6,211 nucleotides of DNA from Synechococcales cyanobacterium PMM_0085 (GCA_949127705.1 CASBQJ010000068.1:1-6211), one strand, 5' to 3'; counted from the first letter of the stretch, positions 1-6,111 are shown. Notes: generated by a model from the sequence alone, not told the origin. Program-made: numbers and translations.

Positions 1-147
1 GGCAACGATCACTAACGGCCCATGTTGGGGCACCTGGTCGATACCATACACCCGGCCCCGAAAATAAAGCCCCAGCGTGGGTGCAACTACTGACCATTTG
101 AACAAGTGATAGAGCAAACGGCTCACAGAAGGTTCGCGATCGCGCAT
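1..147 (-). CDS. plsC: PlsC-type 1-acyl-sn-glycerol-3-phosphate acyltransferase, N-terminal fragment
   Basis: Reading leftward from an ATG at 147, 49 codons are open to the window edge. The protein starts MRDREPSVSR, followed by an apolar stretch (about residues 11-29) and then GRVYGIDQVPQHGPLVIVA. That last part is the lead-in seen in PlsC-family acyltransferases just before their catalytic HX4D motif, which would fall immediately beyond the edge. The family acylates lysophosphatidic acid at the sn-2 position to make phosphatidic acid at the membrane. An in-frame TGA lies seven codons upstream with no other usual start between, so the ATG is well supported; the ribosome binding site is weak. 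It starts 30 bp after fabD and follows the lipid genes plsX, fabH and fabD, which strengthens the call. Codons 2-4 are built from a HIP1 octamer. The catalytic part is not visible, so another member of the same acyltransferase family is possible. Confidence 0.82.
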   Translation of the reverse strand, partial: MRDREPSVSRLLYHLFKWSVVAPTLGLYFRGRVYGIDQVPQHGPLVIVA

Positions 148-177
148 AAAAACAGACCTAGCTCTTCAAGATCGGCC

Positions 178-1053
178 TTAGATATCGGCGATCGCTCCCA
201 CATTTTTGAGAACCATTCCTGGGCAGGTACGTTTAATAATACCCGTCAGCACCTTGCCAGGGCCAACCTCAATTATGCTGTCTACGCCTACTTCAACCAG
301 TTTGAGCGAGATTTCTCGCCAGCGGACAGAACCCGTCATTTGGCGAGCGAGGCGCGCTTTCAAAACAATTGGATCAGTGCTAGGCACGGGGTCTACGTTA
401 GATAGCACCGGCATCTGCGCGAGCTGAAAGGGAACATCAGCCAAAACTGGCTCAAACTCAGCCGCCGCACTGGCCATCAAGGGTGAATGGAACGCGCCGC
501 TCACATTCAGTTTCAGTGCCCGTTTTGACTTGACGGCCGCCATCATCGCCTCTACGGCCTCTGAAGTGCCCGAAATGACCACCTGGCCATCATTATTGTC
601 ATTAGCTAACACCACGCCTGGTATTTGAGCCAGCTGCTGCTCTAGTTGCGTTCGATCAAACCCTAGCAGCGCCGCCATCGTGCCTTCAGACACGGCATCC
701 ATCAGTTCGGCTCGACGCTTAACTAACTGCAAACCCGTTTCAAAATCGAACACTCCAGCCGCGTAAAGCGCCACATATTCACCCAAGCTATGACCGGCCA
801 CCACAGCCGGATGATGCCCCTGCTCACGCATTAAGTCGGCCAGAATGGTCTCAATGGTATATAAACAGGGCTGCGTATAGAGCGTTTTAGAAACCTTGTC
901 ATCGGCGCTCTGACAAATCTCTGCCACAGACCAACCCAAAATTTCTGCCGCTCGCTCAAATTTAGCCTGTGCAGCGGGCAACTCGTATAAGTCGGCTCCC
1001 ATCCCAATGGCCTGAGAACCCTGTCCTGGAAAAATCCATGCGGTTTTAGTCAT
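178..1053 (-). CDS. fabD: Malonyl-CoA:ACP S-malonyltransferase
   Basis: This 291-residue cytosolic enzyme moves malonyl from CoA to acyl carrier protein, supplying the extender for type II fatty acid synthesis. Seen in the sequence: the N-terminal FPGQGSQ motif (residues 8-14, oxyanion-hole Gln11), the nucleophile elbow GHSLGEY with Ser89, Arg114 in the position that binds the malonyl carboxylate, the small ferredoxin-like subdomain at roughly 125-190, GAFHS with catalytic His189, and the C-terminal EVGPGKVL at 262-269. Length is slightly below the usual 300-310 but no motif is missing. The start MTKTAWIFPGQGSQ matches the usual family beginning. The gene lies 51 bp after fabH and 30 bp before plsC on the same strand. 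Its Shine-Dalgarno is poor (a lone GAG), and a 7-bp inverted repeat ends directly against the ATG. The family call is very secure. Confidence 0.97.
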   Translation of the reverse strand: MTKTAWIFPGQGSQAIGMGADLYELPAAQAKFERAAEILGWSVAEICQSADDKVSKTLYTQPCLYTIETILADLMREQGHHPAVVAGHSLGEYVALYAAGVFDFETGLQLVKRRAELMDAVSEGTMAALLGFDRTQLEQQLAQIPGVVLANDNNDGQVVISGTSEAVEAMMAAVKSKRALKLNVSGAFHSPLMASAAAEFEPVLADVPFQLAQMPVLSNVDPVPSTDPIVLKARLARQMTGSVRWREISLKLVEVGVDSIIEVGPGKVLTGIIKRTCPGMVLKNVGAIADI

Positions 1054-1096
1054 TGACTCAGCTGTAATTTAAGTGGTGCAGAATTGAGGTGAGTCA
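1054..1096 (-). repeat. Inverted repeat in the fabH-fabD gap, abutting the fabD start codon
   Basis: TGACTCA at 1054-1060 and TGAGTCA at 1090-1096 are perfect 7-bp complements around a 29-nt loop. In the minus-strand transcript the 3' arm ends at the base just before the fabD ATG and contains the only GAG that could act as a ribosome binding site. A hairpin there could modulate fabD translation. That role is inference: the arms are short and the loop is long. Confidence 0.4.
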
Positions 1097-1104
1097 GATT
1101 TCGC

Positions 1105-2142
1105 CTAGCTTTGGTGGCTAATCTCTGCCCTCAACGCTGACGTTCCCCATCGAAAAATGGCGGCTCCCCACGTTAGCCCAGCCCCAAACCCAGCAGCGGC
1201 GATCGCATCTCCTGGTTTAATATCGCCCCGGCGCACGGCTTCATCGAGCGCCAGTGGAATTGAGGCCGCTGACGTGTTGCCATATTCTGCCATATTGCTG
1301 AGCACCTTCTGGCTAGGAATTTTGAGGCGATCGGCAACGGCATCCAAAATCCGCTGATTGGCCTGGTGCAGCAGCAGCCAATCGATCTGATCGACGCTCA
1401 AGTCAGAGCGGAACAGAGCTTTTTCAATTACTTCAGGCACGCGCTTGACGGCAAACCGGTACACTTCTTGACCATTCATGGTCAGGGGTTGGAAACTGCC
1501 TTGCGCCACGCGGATGGTATCGGTTAATTCCTTGGGCTGGGGTTGATAGGCCAAATTGAGGCAGCTATTTTGGGTACCGTCGCTGCGCAGTTCAAAGCCT
1601 AAAAGCTGGGTATCCTCGTCGGTAGCTTGCAGAACCACAGCGCCTGCGCCGTCGCCAAACAGCACACAGGTACGGCGATCGCCCCAATCCACCCAGCGAG
1701 ACAGCACATCTGCGCCGATCACCAGCACATTACGATAGACGCCCGTTTGAATGAACTGTGAGGCCGTCACCAGCGCAAATACAAAACCGGAACAGGCTGC
1801 TGTTAGGTCAAACGCGACTGCTTTCAGAGCACCCAGTTCGGCTTGCACCTGGCTGGCGCTGCCAAATAGGTCGTCGGCAGTAGAGGTAGCCAAGATAATT
1901 AGATCCACATCCATCGCCGTCAGATCCGCCATGGCTAAGGCATTTTGAGCTGCTTGAGTGGCGATCGCCCTCAACGACTCATCTGCCGCCGCCAAATGCC
2001 GCCGCCGAATGCCTGTGCGAGACGCAATCCATTCATCCGACGTATCTACGACCCGGCTTAAATCGTCATTATCCAAGTAGCCCACAGGCGCAGCCGACCC
2101 ACAGCCCACAAACGCAACCCCGGCATTCACATATTGCACCAT
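1105..2142 (-). CDS. fabH: Beta-ketoacyl-ACP synthase III
   Basis: FabH condenses acetyl-CoA with malonyl-ACP to give acetoacetyl-ACP, the initiating step of type II fatty acid synthesis in the cytosol. The 345-residue product carries the full thiolase-fold catalytic triad: Cys117 in the TAACSGF motif, His259 in LLLHQANQRI, and Asn289 in YGNTSAAS. Other family marks are DTSDEWIASRTGI (residues 33-45), GDGAGAVVL (163-171) and the C-terminal GFGAGLTWGAA (318-328). Length is a little over the 317 residues of the E. coli enzyme because of an N-terminal lead and a short polar tail (ALRAEISHQS), both ordinary for the family. The ATG overlaps the plsX stop codon by one base (TAATG), an arrangement that suggests translational coupling. 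Cys-His-Asn separates it from KAS I/II enzymes (Cys-His-His), so initiation rather than elongation is the expected role. Confidence 0.97.
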   Translation of the reverse strand: MVQYVNAGVAFVGCGSAAPVGYLDNDDLSRVVDTSDEWIASRTGIRRRHLAAADESLRAIATQAAQNALAMADLTAMDVDLIILATSTADDLFGSASQVQAELGALKAVAFDLTAACSGFVFALVTASQFIQTGVYRNVLVIGADVLSRWVDWGDRRTCVLFGDGAGAVVLQATDEDTQLLGFELRSDGTQNSCLNLAYQPQPKELTDTIRVAQGSFQPLTMNGQEVYRFAVKRVPEVIEKALFRSDLSVDQIDWLLLHQANQRILDAVADRLKIPSQKVLSNMAEYGNTSAASIPLALDEAVRRGDIKPGDAIAAAGFGAGLTWGAAIFRWGTSALRAEISHQS

Positions 2143-2144
2143 TA
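2140..2144 (-). promoter_or_regulatory. plsX stop / fabH start overlap (TAATG)
   Basis: The last codon of plsX (TAA) and the first of fabH (ATG) share one base. Such overlaps usually mean the two genes are on one mRNA and that ribosomes ending plsX can restart on fabH. The region just upstream has only a weak purine-rich site (AGAGAG about 10 nt away), which fits reinitiation. Coupling itself is inferred. Confidence 0.6.
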
Positions 2145-3215
2145 CTCAGCACTCTCTGGTTTGTCGCTGTTTCGAGACAGAGACGACTGACCATCGGCGG
2201 CGATCGCTTCAGGCTGGCCATACTGCGATCGAATCCGCTCTAGTACTCCATGATCAACCGCTTCCTTCGCCATCCGAATCGCGTTAAAGATAGATGGAGC
2301 CTGGGAGCTACCGTGGCTGATAATGCAAATTCCGGCGACCCCAAGCAGCAGCGCGCCGCCATGTTCAGCATGATCCATCCGCTGCTTAATCCGACGCAGA
2401 TTAGGCTTCAAGATGGCAGTCCCCACCATTCCGTTTAGACCCTGGGGCAACTCTTCCCGCACAATTTGCAGCATCACGCCGCCGATCGCCTCGGCAAACT
2501 TCAGCAGAATATTGCCCACAAAGCCGTCACACACGACCACATCAAAGTTACCCGTGAGCACGTCGCGCCCTTCGGCATTGCCAATAAATGAAATGCGGGG
2601 ATTGTCCTGCAACAGCTGATGAGCGCGCACCGCTAGGTCGTTACCCTTGGTCGCCTCTTCCCCAATATTGAGCAAGCCCACCTTCGGTTCGGCAATTCCT
2701 AAAACGTACTTGGAATAGACAGAACCCATGATCGCAAACTGCTCTAAGAACTTGGGGCGACAATCAACATTCGCACCCACATCTAGAATCAATACGGGCT
2801 TGGCGGTCATCGTCGGTAGCACTGCACCAATCGCAGGACGATCGATCCCAGGCAATCGCCCTAGTCGCAACAGCGCCGCCGCCATTGCCGCACCAGAGTG
2901 ACCCGCAGACACAACGGCGTCTGCCCTACCCTGTTTAACCAAATTCATTGAGACGTTGATGGACGCCGCAGGCTTGCGCCGAATAGCGCTCAGCGGCTCT
3001 TCGTGCATTTCTACAACGTCCTCGGCTGGAACGATTTCCAGATTATGAGGAGAGTTATGGTGCTTTAACGACGCTTCAATTTGCGCTGGATCGCCAACCA
3101 GCAGAACCTCTACGCCTAGCTCTGCCTGTGCCCTAATGGCACCTGCGACAATCTCAGCTGGGGCAAAATCCCCACCCATCGCGTCAACTGCAATCCGTGC
3201 CTGAGTTGAACCCAT
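2142..3215 (-). CDS. plsX: Phosphate acyltransferase (acyl-ACP:phosphate)
   Basis: PlsX converts acyl-ACP and inorganic phosphate into acyl-phosphate, which PlsY uses to acylate glycerol-3-phosphate; it is a soluble or peripheral membrane enzyme linking fatty acid synthesis to phospholipids. The 357-residue protein shows the family signatures in order: IAVDAMGGDFAP (8-19), SAGHSGA (103-109), LDVGANVDC (144-152), NIGEE (183-187), GNAEGRD (212-218), VCDGFVGN (228-235) and GGALLLGVAGICIISHGSS (286-304). The polar tail after about residue 335 (many Ala, Ser, Gln, Asp) lies outside the conserved core and looks unstructured. The ATG is preceded two codons upstream by an in-frame TGA, so the start cannot lie further out; no Shine-Dalgarno sits at normal spacing. 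It follows rpaB by 80 bp and overlaps fabH by 1 bp. No homologue competes for this call. Confidence 0.97.
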   Translation of the reverse strand: MGSTQARIAVDAMGGDFAPAEIVAGAIRAQAELGVEVLLVGDPAQIEASLKHHNSPHNLEIVPAEDVVEMHEEPLSAIRRKPAASINVSMNLVKQGRADAVVSAGHSGAAMAAALLRLGRLPGIDRPAIGAVLPTMTAKPVLILDVGANVDCRPKFLEQFAIMGSVYSKYVLGIAEPKVGLLNIGEEATKGNDLAVRAHQLLQDNPRISFIGNAEGRDVLTGNFDVVVCDGFVGNILLKFAEAIGGVMLQIVREELPQGLNGMVGTAILKPNLRRIKQRMDHAEHGGALLLGVAGICIISHGSSQAPSIFNAIRMAKEAVDHGVLERIRSQYGQPEAIAADGQSSLSRNSDKPESAE

Positions 3216-3295
3216 CGATCAAAGTTATAGAAACCTCAAAAATTCTATCAGATGGACCATACCCGAAACCGGAGAAGCGGATGAGAGCAGGCCGA
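3216..3295 (-). promoter_or_regulatory. rpaB-plsX intergenic region with a small hairpin
   Basis: These 80 bp separate the rpaB stop from the plsX start. An AT-rich inverted repeat, ATAGAA at 3227-3232 and TTCTAT at 3243-3248 with a 10-nt loop, lies 11-33 bp upstream of plsX. There is no GC stem followed by a T run, so I see no terminator and read-through from rpaB is possible. The short AT-rich stretch could also contain a plsX promoter, but no clear -35/-10 pair stands out. Confidence 0.35.
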
Positions 3296-4027
3296 CTATT
3301 CTAATTCTCCGGGGGGCACAATTCGCTGAAACAAGTAGCCTGTGCCCCGAGCCGTCAGGATTAGCTCTGGATTACTGGGATCATCTTCGAGTTTGGCCCG
3401 CAGTCGGGAAATATGAACATCTACTACTCGGGTATCGACGTGACGCTCTGGAGTGTAGCCCCACACCTCTTGGAGAATCTCGGAACGGGAGAACGGTTCA
3501 CCCGATCGCCCCACCAGCAGTTCGAGGAGACTAAACTCCATTCCTGTCAGCCGAATTCGCTCGTCGCCTTTGTAAACCTGACGCTTGTTGGTGTCGATCC
3601 GAATACTGTTGATGTGAATCACACCAGAGCTAGGAATGCCCGAAGTGCCAGTTTTCTCAACCCGACGCAATACAGAGCGGATGCGGGCTTCTAGCTCTTT
3701 TGGAGAGAAAGGCTTGACTACGTAGTCATCTGCCCCTAGCTCTAAACCCGTAATTCGATCGGCCACGTCGCCTAGCGCGGTCAACATGATGATTGGCACG
3801 TCAGATTCTTTACGAAGCTCTTGACAAACGCCATAACCGTCTAGTTTGGGCATCATCACGTCCAACACAACTAGATCCGGATCTGAATGGCGGAACGTCT
3901 CAAGGGCTTCTTCGCCGTCGGCAGCGGTGACGACATCGTAGCCAATCATGGAGAGACGAGTTTCAAGGATGCGCCGAATGCTGGCTTCGTCATCCACAAC
4001 AAGAATTTTTTCTTTACGGTTCTCCAA
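3296..4027 (-). CDS. rpaB: OmpR/PhoB-family response regulator RpaB (Ycf27)
   Basis: RpaB is the essential cyanobacterial regulator of high-light and photosystem genes, phosphorylated by the histidine kinase Hik33/NblS and binding HLR1 direct repeats. With a TTG start at 4027 the protein has 243 residues. The receiver domain (about 7-120) shows acidic-pocket Asp12/Asp13, phospho-acceptor Asp56 in VVLDVMMP, Thr83 in MLTALG and Lys105 in VVKPF. The winged-helix DNA-binding domain (about 135-237) ends in VVDVHISRLRAKLEDD and ARGTGYLFQRI. Nearly the whole sequence matches RpaB/Ycf27 as I remember it, including the ENRKEKILVVDDE opening. A GTG at 4039 and a TTG at 4036 are also in frame, but the Shine-Dalgarno AAGGAG at 4039-4044 overlaps the first and is 2 nt from the second; it is 11 nt from the TTG at 4027, which also gives the usual family N-terminus. 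One cysteine is present, Cys68. The gene heads the lipid cluster and is divergent from radA. Confidence 0.95.
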   Translation of the reverse strand: MENRKEKILVVDDEASIRRILETRLSMIGYDVVTAADGEEALETFRHSDPDLVVLDVMMPKLDGYGVCQELRKESDVPIIMLTALGDVADRITGLELGADDYVVKPFSPKELEARIRSVLRRVEKTGTSGIPSSGVIHINSIRIDTNKRQVYKGDERIRLTGMEFSLLELLVGRSGEPFSRSEILQEVWGYTPERHVDTRVVDVHISRLRAKLEDDPSNPELILTARGTGYLFQRIVPPGELE

Positions 4028-4038
4028 TTTACTCAACA

Positions 4039-4044
4039 CTCCTT
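4039..4044 (-). promoter_or_regulatory. Shine-Dalgarno of rpaB
   Basis: CTCCTT on the plus strand is AAGGAG in the transcript. It overlaps the upstream GTG candidate start by one base and lies 11 nt before the TTG at 4027. It therefore argues against the longest open frame and for the shorter protein that begins MENRKEK. Confidence 0.6.
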
Positions 4045-4291
4045 AAGGCAATTATTTTGGATAGTTAATTATTTCCACCTTATCATTAAGATAGTAGCGT
4101 ATATCAATACCATCAAAGCGGTGAAATTCTCAGTATCGCTACATTCCAGAGTTTTTTAAGATTCGTACTATCTGAAACTATTCTGCAAGAAATTTTAATC
4201 AAAGTCACCTAAGCCTACTCATTAAGAAATGTAAATAATCGCTAAGGATCATGACTCAAATAAATTCAATAGTTAATTCAACTAAATCGGA
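4045..4291. promoter_or_regulatory. Divergent, AT-rich rpaB/radA intergenic region
   Basis: This stretch lies between two genes transcribed away from each other, so it must carry a promoter for each. It is clearly richer in A and T than the flanking genes and contains no HIP1 site. Structure seen: AGATAGTA at 4089-4096 with its complement TACTATCT at 4166-4173; GTAGCG at 4094-4099 with CGCTAC at 4137-4142; the palindrome GTAT-atca-ATAC at 4099-4110; the 10-mer ATAGTTAATT at 4061-4070 and again at 4269-4278; and TTTACATT on the minus strand at 4228-4235, an exact match to one half of the HLR1 consensus bound by RpaB. I could not identify -35/-10 pairs with confidence, nor a good ribosome binding site before radA (only GGA touching the ATG). 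Confidence 0.6.
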
Positions 4292-5776
4292 ATGGCAAAA
4301 CCGCGATCGCTATATGTCTGTAATGAGTGTGGAGCAGAATCTGCCCAGTATTTTGGTAAATGTCCGTTTTGTGCCAGCTGGAACTCGTTAATTGAGCAAG
4401 TCATCGCTCCAACGGCGGCTAACTCAGCTAAGGTTGGCGTTGGGGCAGCCGCGCGAGCTACCCAGCGCACTAAAACTAGCGATCGCAACGAGCCTCACCC
4501 GCTAGCCGCTCTGACCCTGCCCGAAATTTCTGACCATGCCCAAGCTCGGCTCTCGTCTGGCTATGGGGAACTCGATCGCGTCCTAGGCGGCGGCATTGTG
4601 CCGGGTTCTTTGGTATTGATCGGTGGCGATCCGGGGATTGGTAAATCGACTCTGCTGTTGCAGGTTGCAAATCAACTGGCTAGTCACTATCGCGTGCTAT
4701 ACGTGTGCGCTGAAGAATCGGGGCAACAGGTCAAGCTGCGAGCGCAGCGGCTAGGCATCAGAGGGCAGGGATTAGCAGGCGGGGAATCGGCAGCCCAACA
4801 CCTGGCGTCCCAATCTTTAACCCCCAGTACCTTGTACCTGTTACCCGAAATTGACCTGGAAACAATTTTGGCAGAACTGGAGGCGCTGCGTCCCCCGGTG
4901 GCAGTGATCGACAGTATTCAAGCGCTCTACTTTGCCAGCCTCAACTCGGCTCCTGGTTCGGTGTCGCAGGTGAGGGAATGCACATCAGCGCTGATGCAAT
5001 TGGCGAAGCGCGAACACATCACTCTGTTTATTGTCGGACATGTCACCAAAGAAGGGGCGATCGCTGGCCCTAAGGTGCTAGAGCATATGGTAGACACGGT
5101 GCTCTACTTTGAGGGCGATCGCTATGCCTCCCATCGGCTGTTGCGGTCGGTCAAAAATCGCTTTGGTGCCACCAATGAGCTGGGCGTCTTTCAGATGGTC
5201 GATCAGGGTTTAGAGCAAGTCCAAAATCCTTCAGAATTATTTTTGGGCAGCCGAGACGAGGAAAACCCTGGTACAGCCACCATTGTGGCCTGCGAAGGCA
5301 CTCGGCCACTGGTGGTGGAACTTCAGGCACTCGTTAGCCCCACCAGCTACCCATCACCTCGCCGCACAGCAACCGGGATTGAATATAACCGCTTGCTGCA
5401 AATTTTGGCGGTACTCGAAAAACGGGTCGGGATTCCGCTGTCCAAGCTAGATGCCTACGTGGCATCATCAGGCGGACTGAACGTAGCAGAACCCGCCGCC
5501 GATCTGGGGGTGGCGATCGCCGTAGCAGCCAGTTTCCGCGATCGCGTTGTCGATTCTGGCATGGTGCTAATTGGGGAAGTGGGGTTGGGCGGGCAAGTGC
5601 GTCCGGTTTCCCAAATGGAACTAAGGCTGAAAGAAGCAGCCAAACTGGGGTTTAAGCAGGCAATCGTTCCCGCTAGTCAGGCCAATTATCCAGGGGTCGG
5701 CTTAGAAGTCATTCCAGTGGGGCGCGTTGTGGATGCGATCGCCATCGCCCTGGTCAGCACTAAAAAAAATGAGTAG
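4292..5776 (+). CDS. radA: DNA repair and recombination ATPase RadA (Sms)
   Basis: RadA/Sms is a RecA-related, DnaB-like hexameric ATPase that helps process recombination intermediates by extending D-loops; it acts in the cytosol on DNA. The 494-residue protein shows all its parts: a four-cysteine zinc finger (Cys10, Cys13, Cys24, Cys27); a variable polar linker (about 38-75) slightly longer than in E. coli; Walker A GDPGIGKST at 112-120; Walker B VAVIDSIQ with Asp207; the RadA-specific KNRFG at 288-292; and a C-terminal Lon-like domain (about 340-480) with SSGGLNVAEPAADLGVA, which as usual in RadA lacks the Lon protease serine context. The ATG gives the standard start MAKPRSLYVCNECG; its ribosome binding site is weak, as in many cyanobacterial genes. 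It is divergent from rpaB and contains seven HIP1 octamers, one in codons 4-6. The call is very secure. Confidence 0.97.
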   Translation: MAKPRSLYVCNECGAESAQYFGKCPFCASWNSLIEQVIAPTAANSAKVGVGAAARATQRTKTSDRNEPHPLAALTLPEISDHAQARLSSGYGELDRVLGGGIVPGSLVLIGGDPGIGKSTLLLQVANQLASHYRVLYVCAEESGQQVKLRAQRLGIRGQGLAGGESAAQHLASQSLTPSTLYLLPEIDLETILAELEALRPPVAVIDSIQALYFASLNSAPGSVSQVRECTSALMQLAKREHITLFIVGHVTKEGAIAGPKVLEHMVDTVLYFEGDRYASHRLLRSVKNRFGATNELGVFQMVDQGLEQVQNPSELFLGSRDEENPGTATIVACEGTRPLVVELQALVSPTSYPSPRRTATGIEYNRLLQILAVLEKRVGIPLSKLDAYVASSGGLNVAEPAADLGVAIAVAASFRDRVVDSGMVLIGEVGLGGQVRPVSQMELRLKEAAKLGFKQAIVPASQANYPGVGLEVIPVGRVVDAIAIALVSTKKNE

Positions 5777-5780
5777 GATG

Positions 5781-5795
5781 GGGAACATCGTTCTC
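5781..5795 (+). terminator. Small hairpin just after radA, possible weak terminator
   Basis: Five bases past the radA stop, GGGAAC pairs with GTTCTC (one G-U pair) across a three-base loop. No T run follows, so it is not a classical intrinsic terminator. Cyanobacterial terminators often lack strong U tracts, which is why it is listed, at low confidence. Confidence 0.2.
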
Positions 5796-5843
5796 AGCTT
5801 GAATCCTAGAACATATACGGCGTTGGGTAAGCTGCCATTTAAC

Positions 5844-5862
5844 AAATCAGATAAAAATCAGA
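5844..5862. repeat. Direct repeat AAATCAGA, 11-bp period
   Basis: AAATCAGA occurs at 5844-5851 and again at 5855-5862: two perfect 8-bp units separated by 3 bp. This 8+3+8 layout is the one used by PhoB/OmpR-type regulators binding as a head-to-tail dimer. No regulator can be named from the unit sequence. Confidence 0.4.
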
Positions 5863-5910
5863 GATTAATCTAGGGCATAGCGTAGCAAGTTTAAAGGTTC
5901 CATAAAGCAA

Positions 5911-5930
5911 CGACTCATTTGCGACTCATT
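5911..5930. repeat. Direct repeat CGACTCATT, 11-bp period
   Basis: CGACTCATT occurs at 5911-5919 and 5922-5930, two perfect 9-bp units with a 2-bp gap, again one helical turn apart. It lies about 200 bp before the start of the downstream gene and 49 bp after the AAATCAGA pair. A regulator site is possible; so is a small tandem duplication. Confidence 0.4.
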
Positions 5931-6111
5931 GATTAAAGAGTTGATGTAGTCTCATCAGATTCAGCGTGCTACGGATGACAGATACCCCGCCCTCTTTGTT
6001 ATGGTTACTTTTAAGAATGAGGCATGTTTGGTTTGCCACACGAATGCTGTGGCCAGCAGATCCTGCCAGGTTCAGCTCAGAGTCCAGCATCGTGGCTTAG
6101 CAGTATTTTTC

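Larger units (their letters stand above)
136..5742. repeat. HIP1 octamers (GCGATCGC), 13 dispersed copies
   Basis: Exact copies start at 136, 188, 1199, 1675, 1961, 2200, 4303, 4479, 5057, 5115, 5513, 5538 and 5735. All lie inside coding sequence (plsC, fabD, fabH, plsX tail, radA). Chance would give about 0.1 in a window of this size. HIP1 is the highly abundant palindrome of many cyanobacterial genomes, and it is the main compositional evidence for the host group. Confidence 0.9.

Noticed and set aside
4165..4182. A GTAC core followed by a partial repeat (4165-4168 onward), considered as a LexA box for radA.
   Set aside because: The second half of the cyanobacterial LexA pattern (GTWC at the right distance) is absent, so only a four-base half-site remains.
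178..5643. Open antisense frames of 60-99 codons inside fabD, fabH, plsX, rpaB and radA.
   Set aside because: Each lies opposite or out of frame with a gene whose motifs are intact, their translations resemble no protein family, and their openness follows from the codon use of the real gene.
5790..5812. GTTCT/AGAAC pair after radA, considered as a terminator stem.
   Set aside because: Only five pairs around a 13-nt loop, no T run, and it competes with the better small hairpin at 5781-5795.
5778..5873. A 31-codon open frame starting 2 bp after the radA stop, beginning MGNIVLSLNPRT.
   Set aside because: Too short to judge, weak ribosome binding site, no recognisable feature, and its start overlaps the hairpin after radA. 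Kept out of the gene list unless conservation or ribosome data support it.
6036..6075. Short GC-rich palindromes such as GCTG-tggc-CAGC and CCTG-c-CAGG before the gene at 6127, considered as an RNA gene or repeat element.
   Set aside because: The stems are four bases each and do not combine into a tRNA-like or known small-RNA fold; no repeated unit occurs elsewhere in the window.
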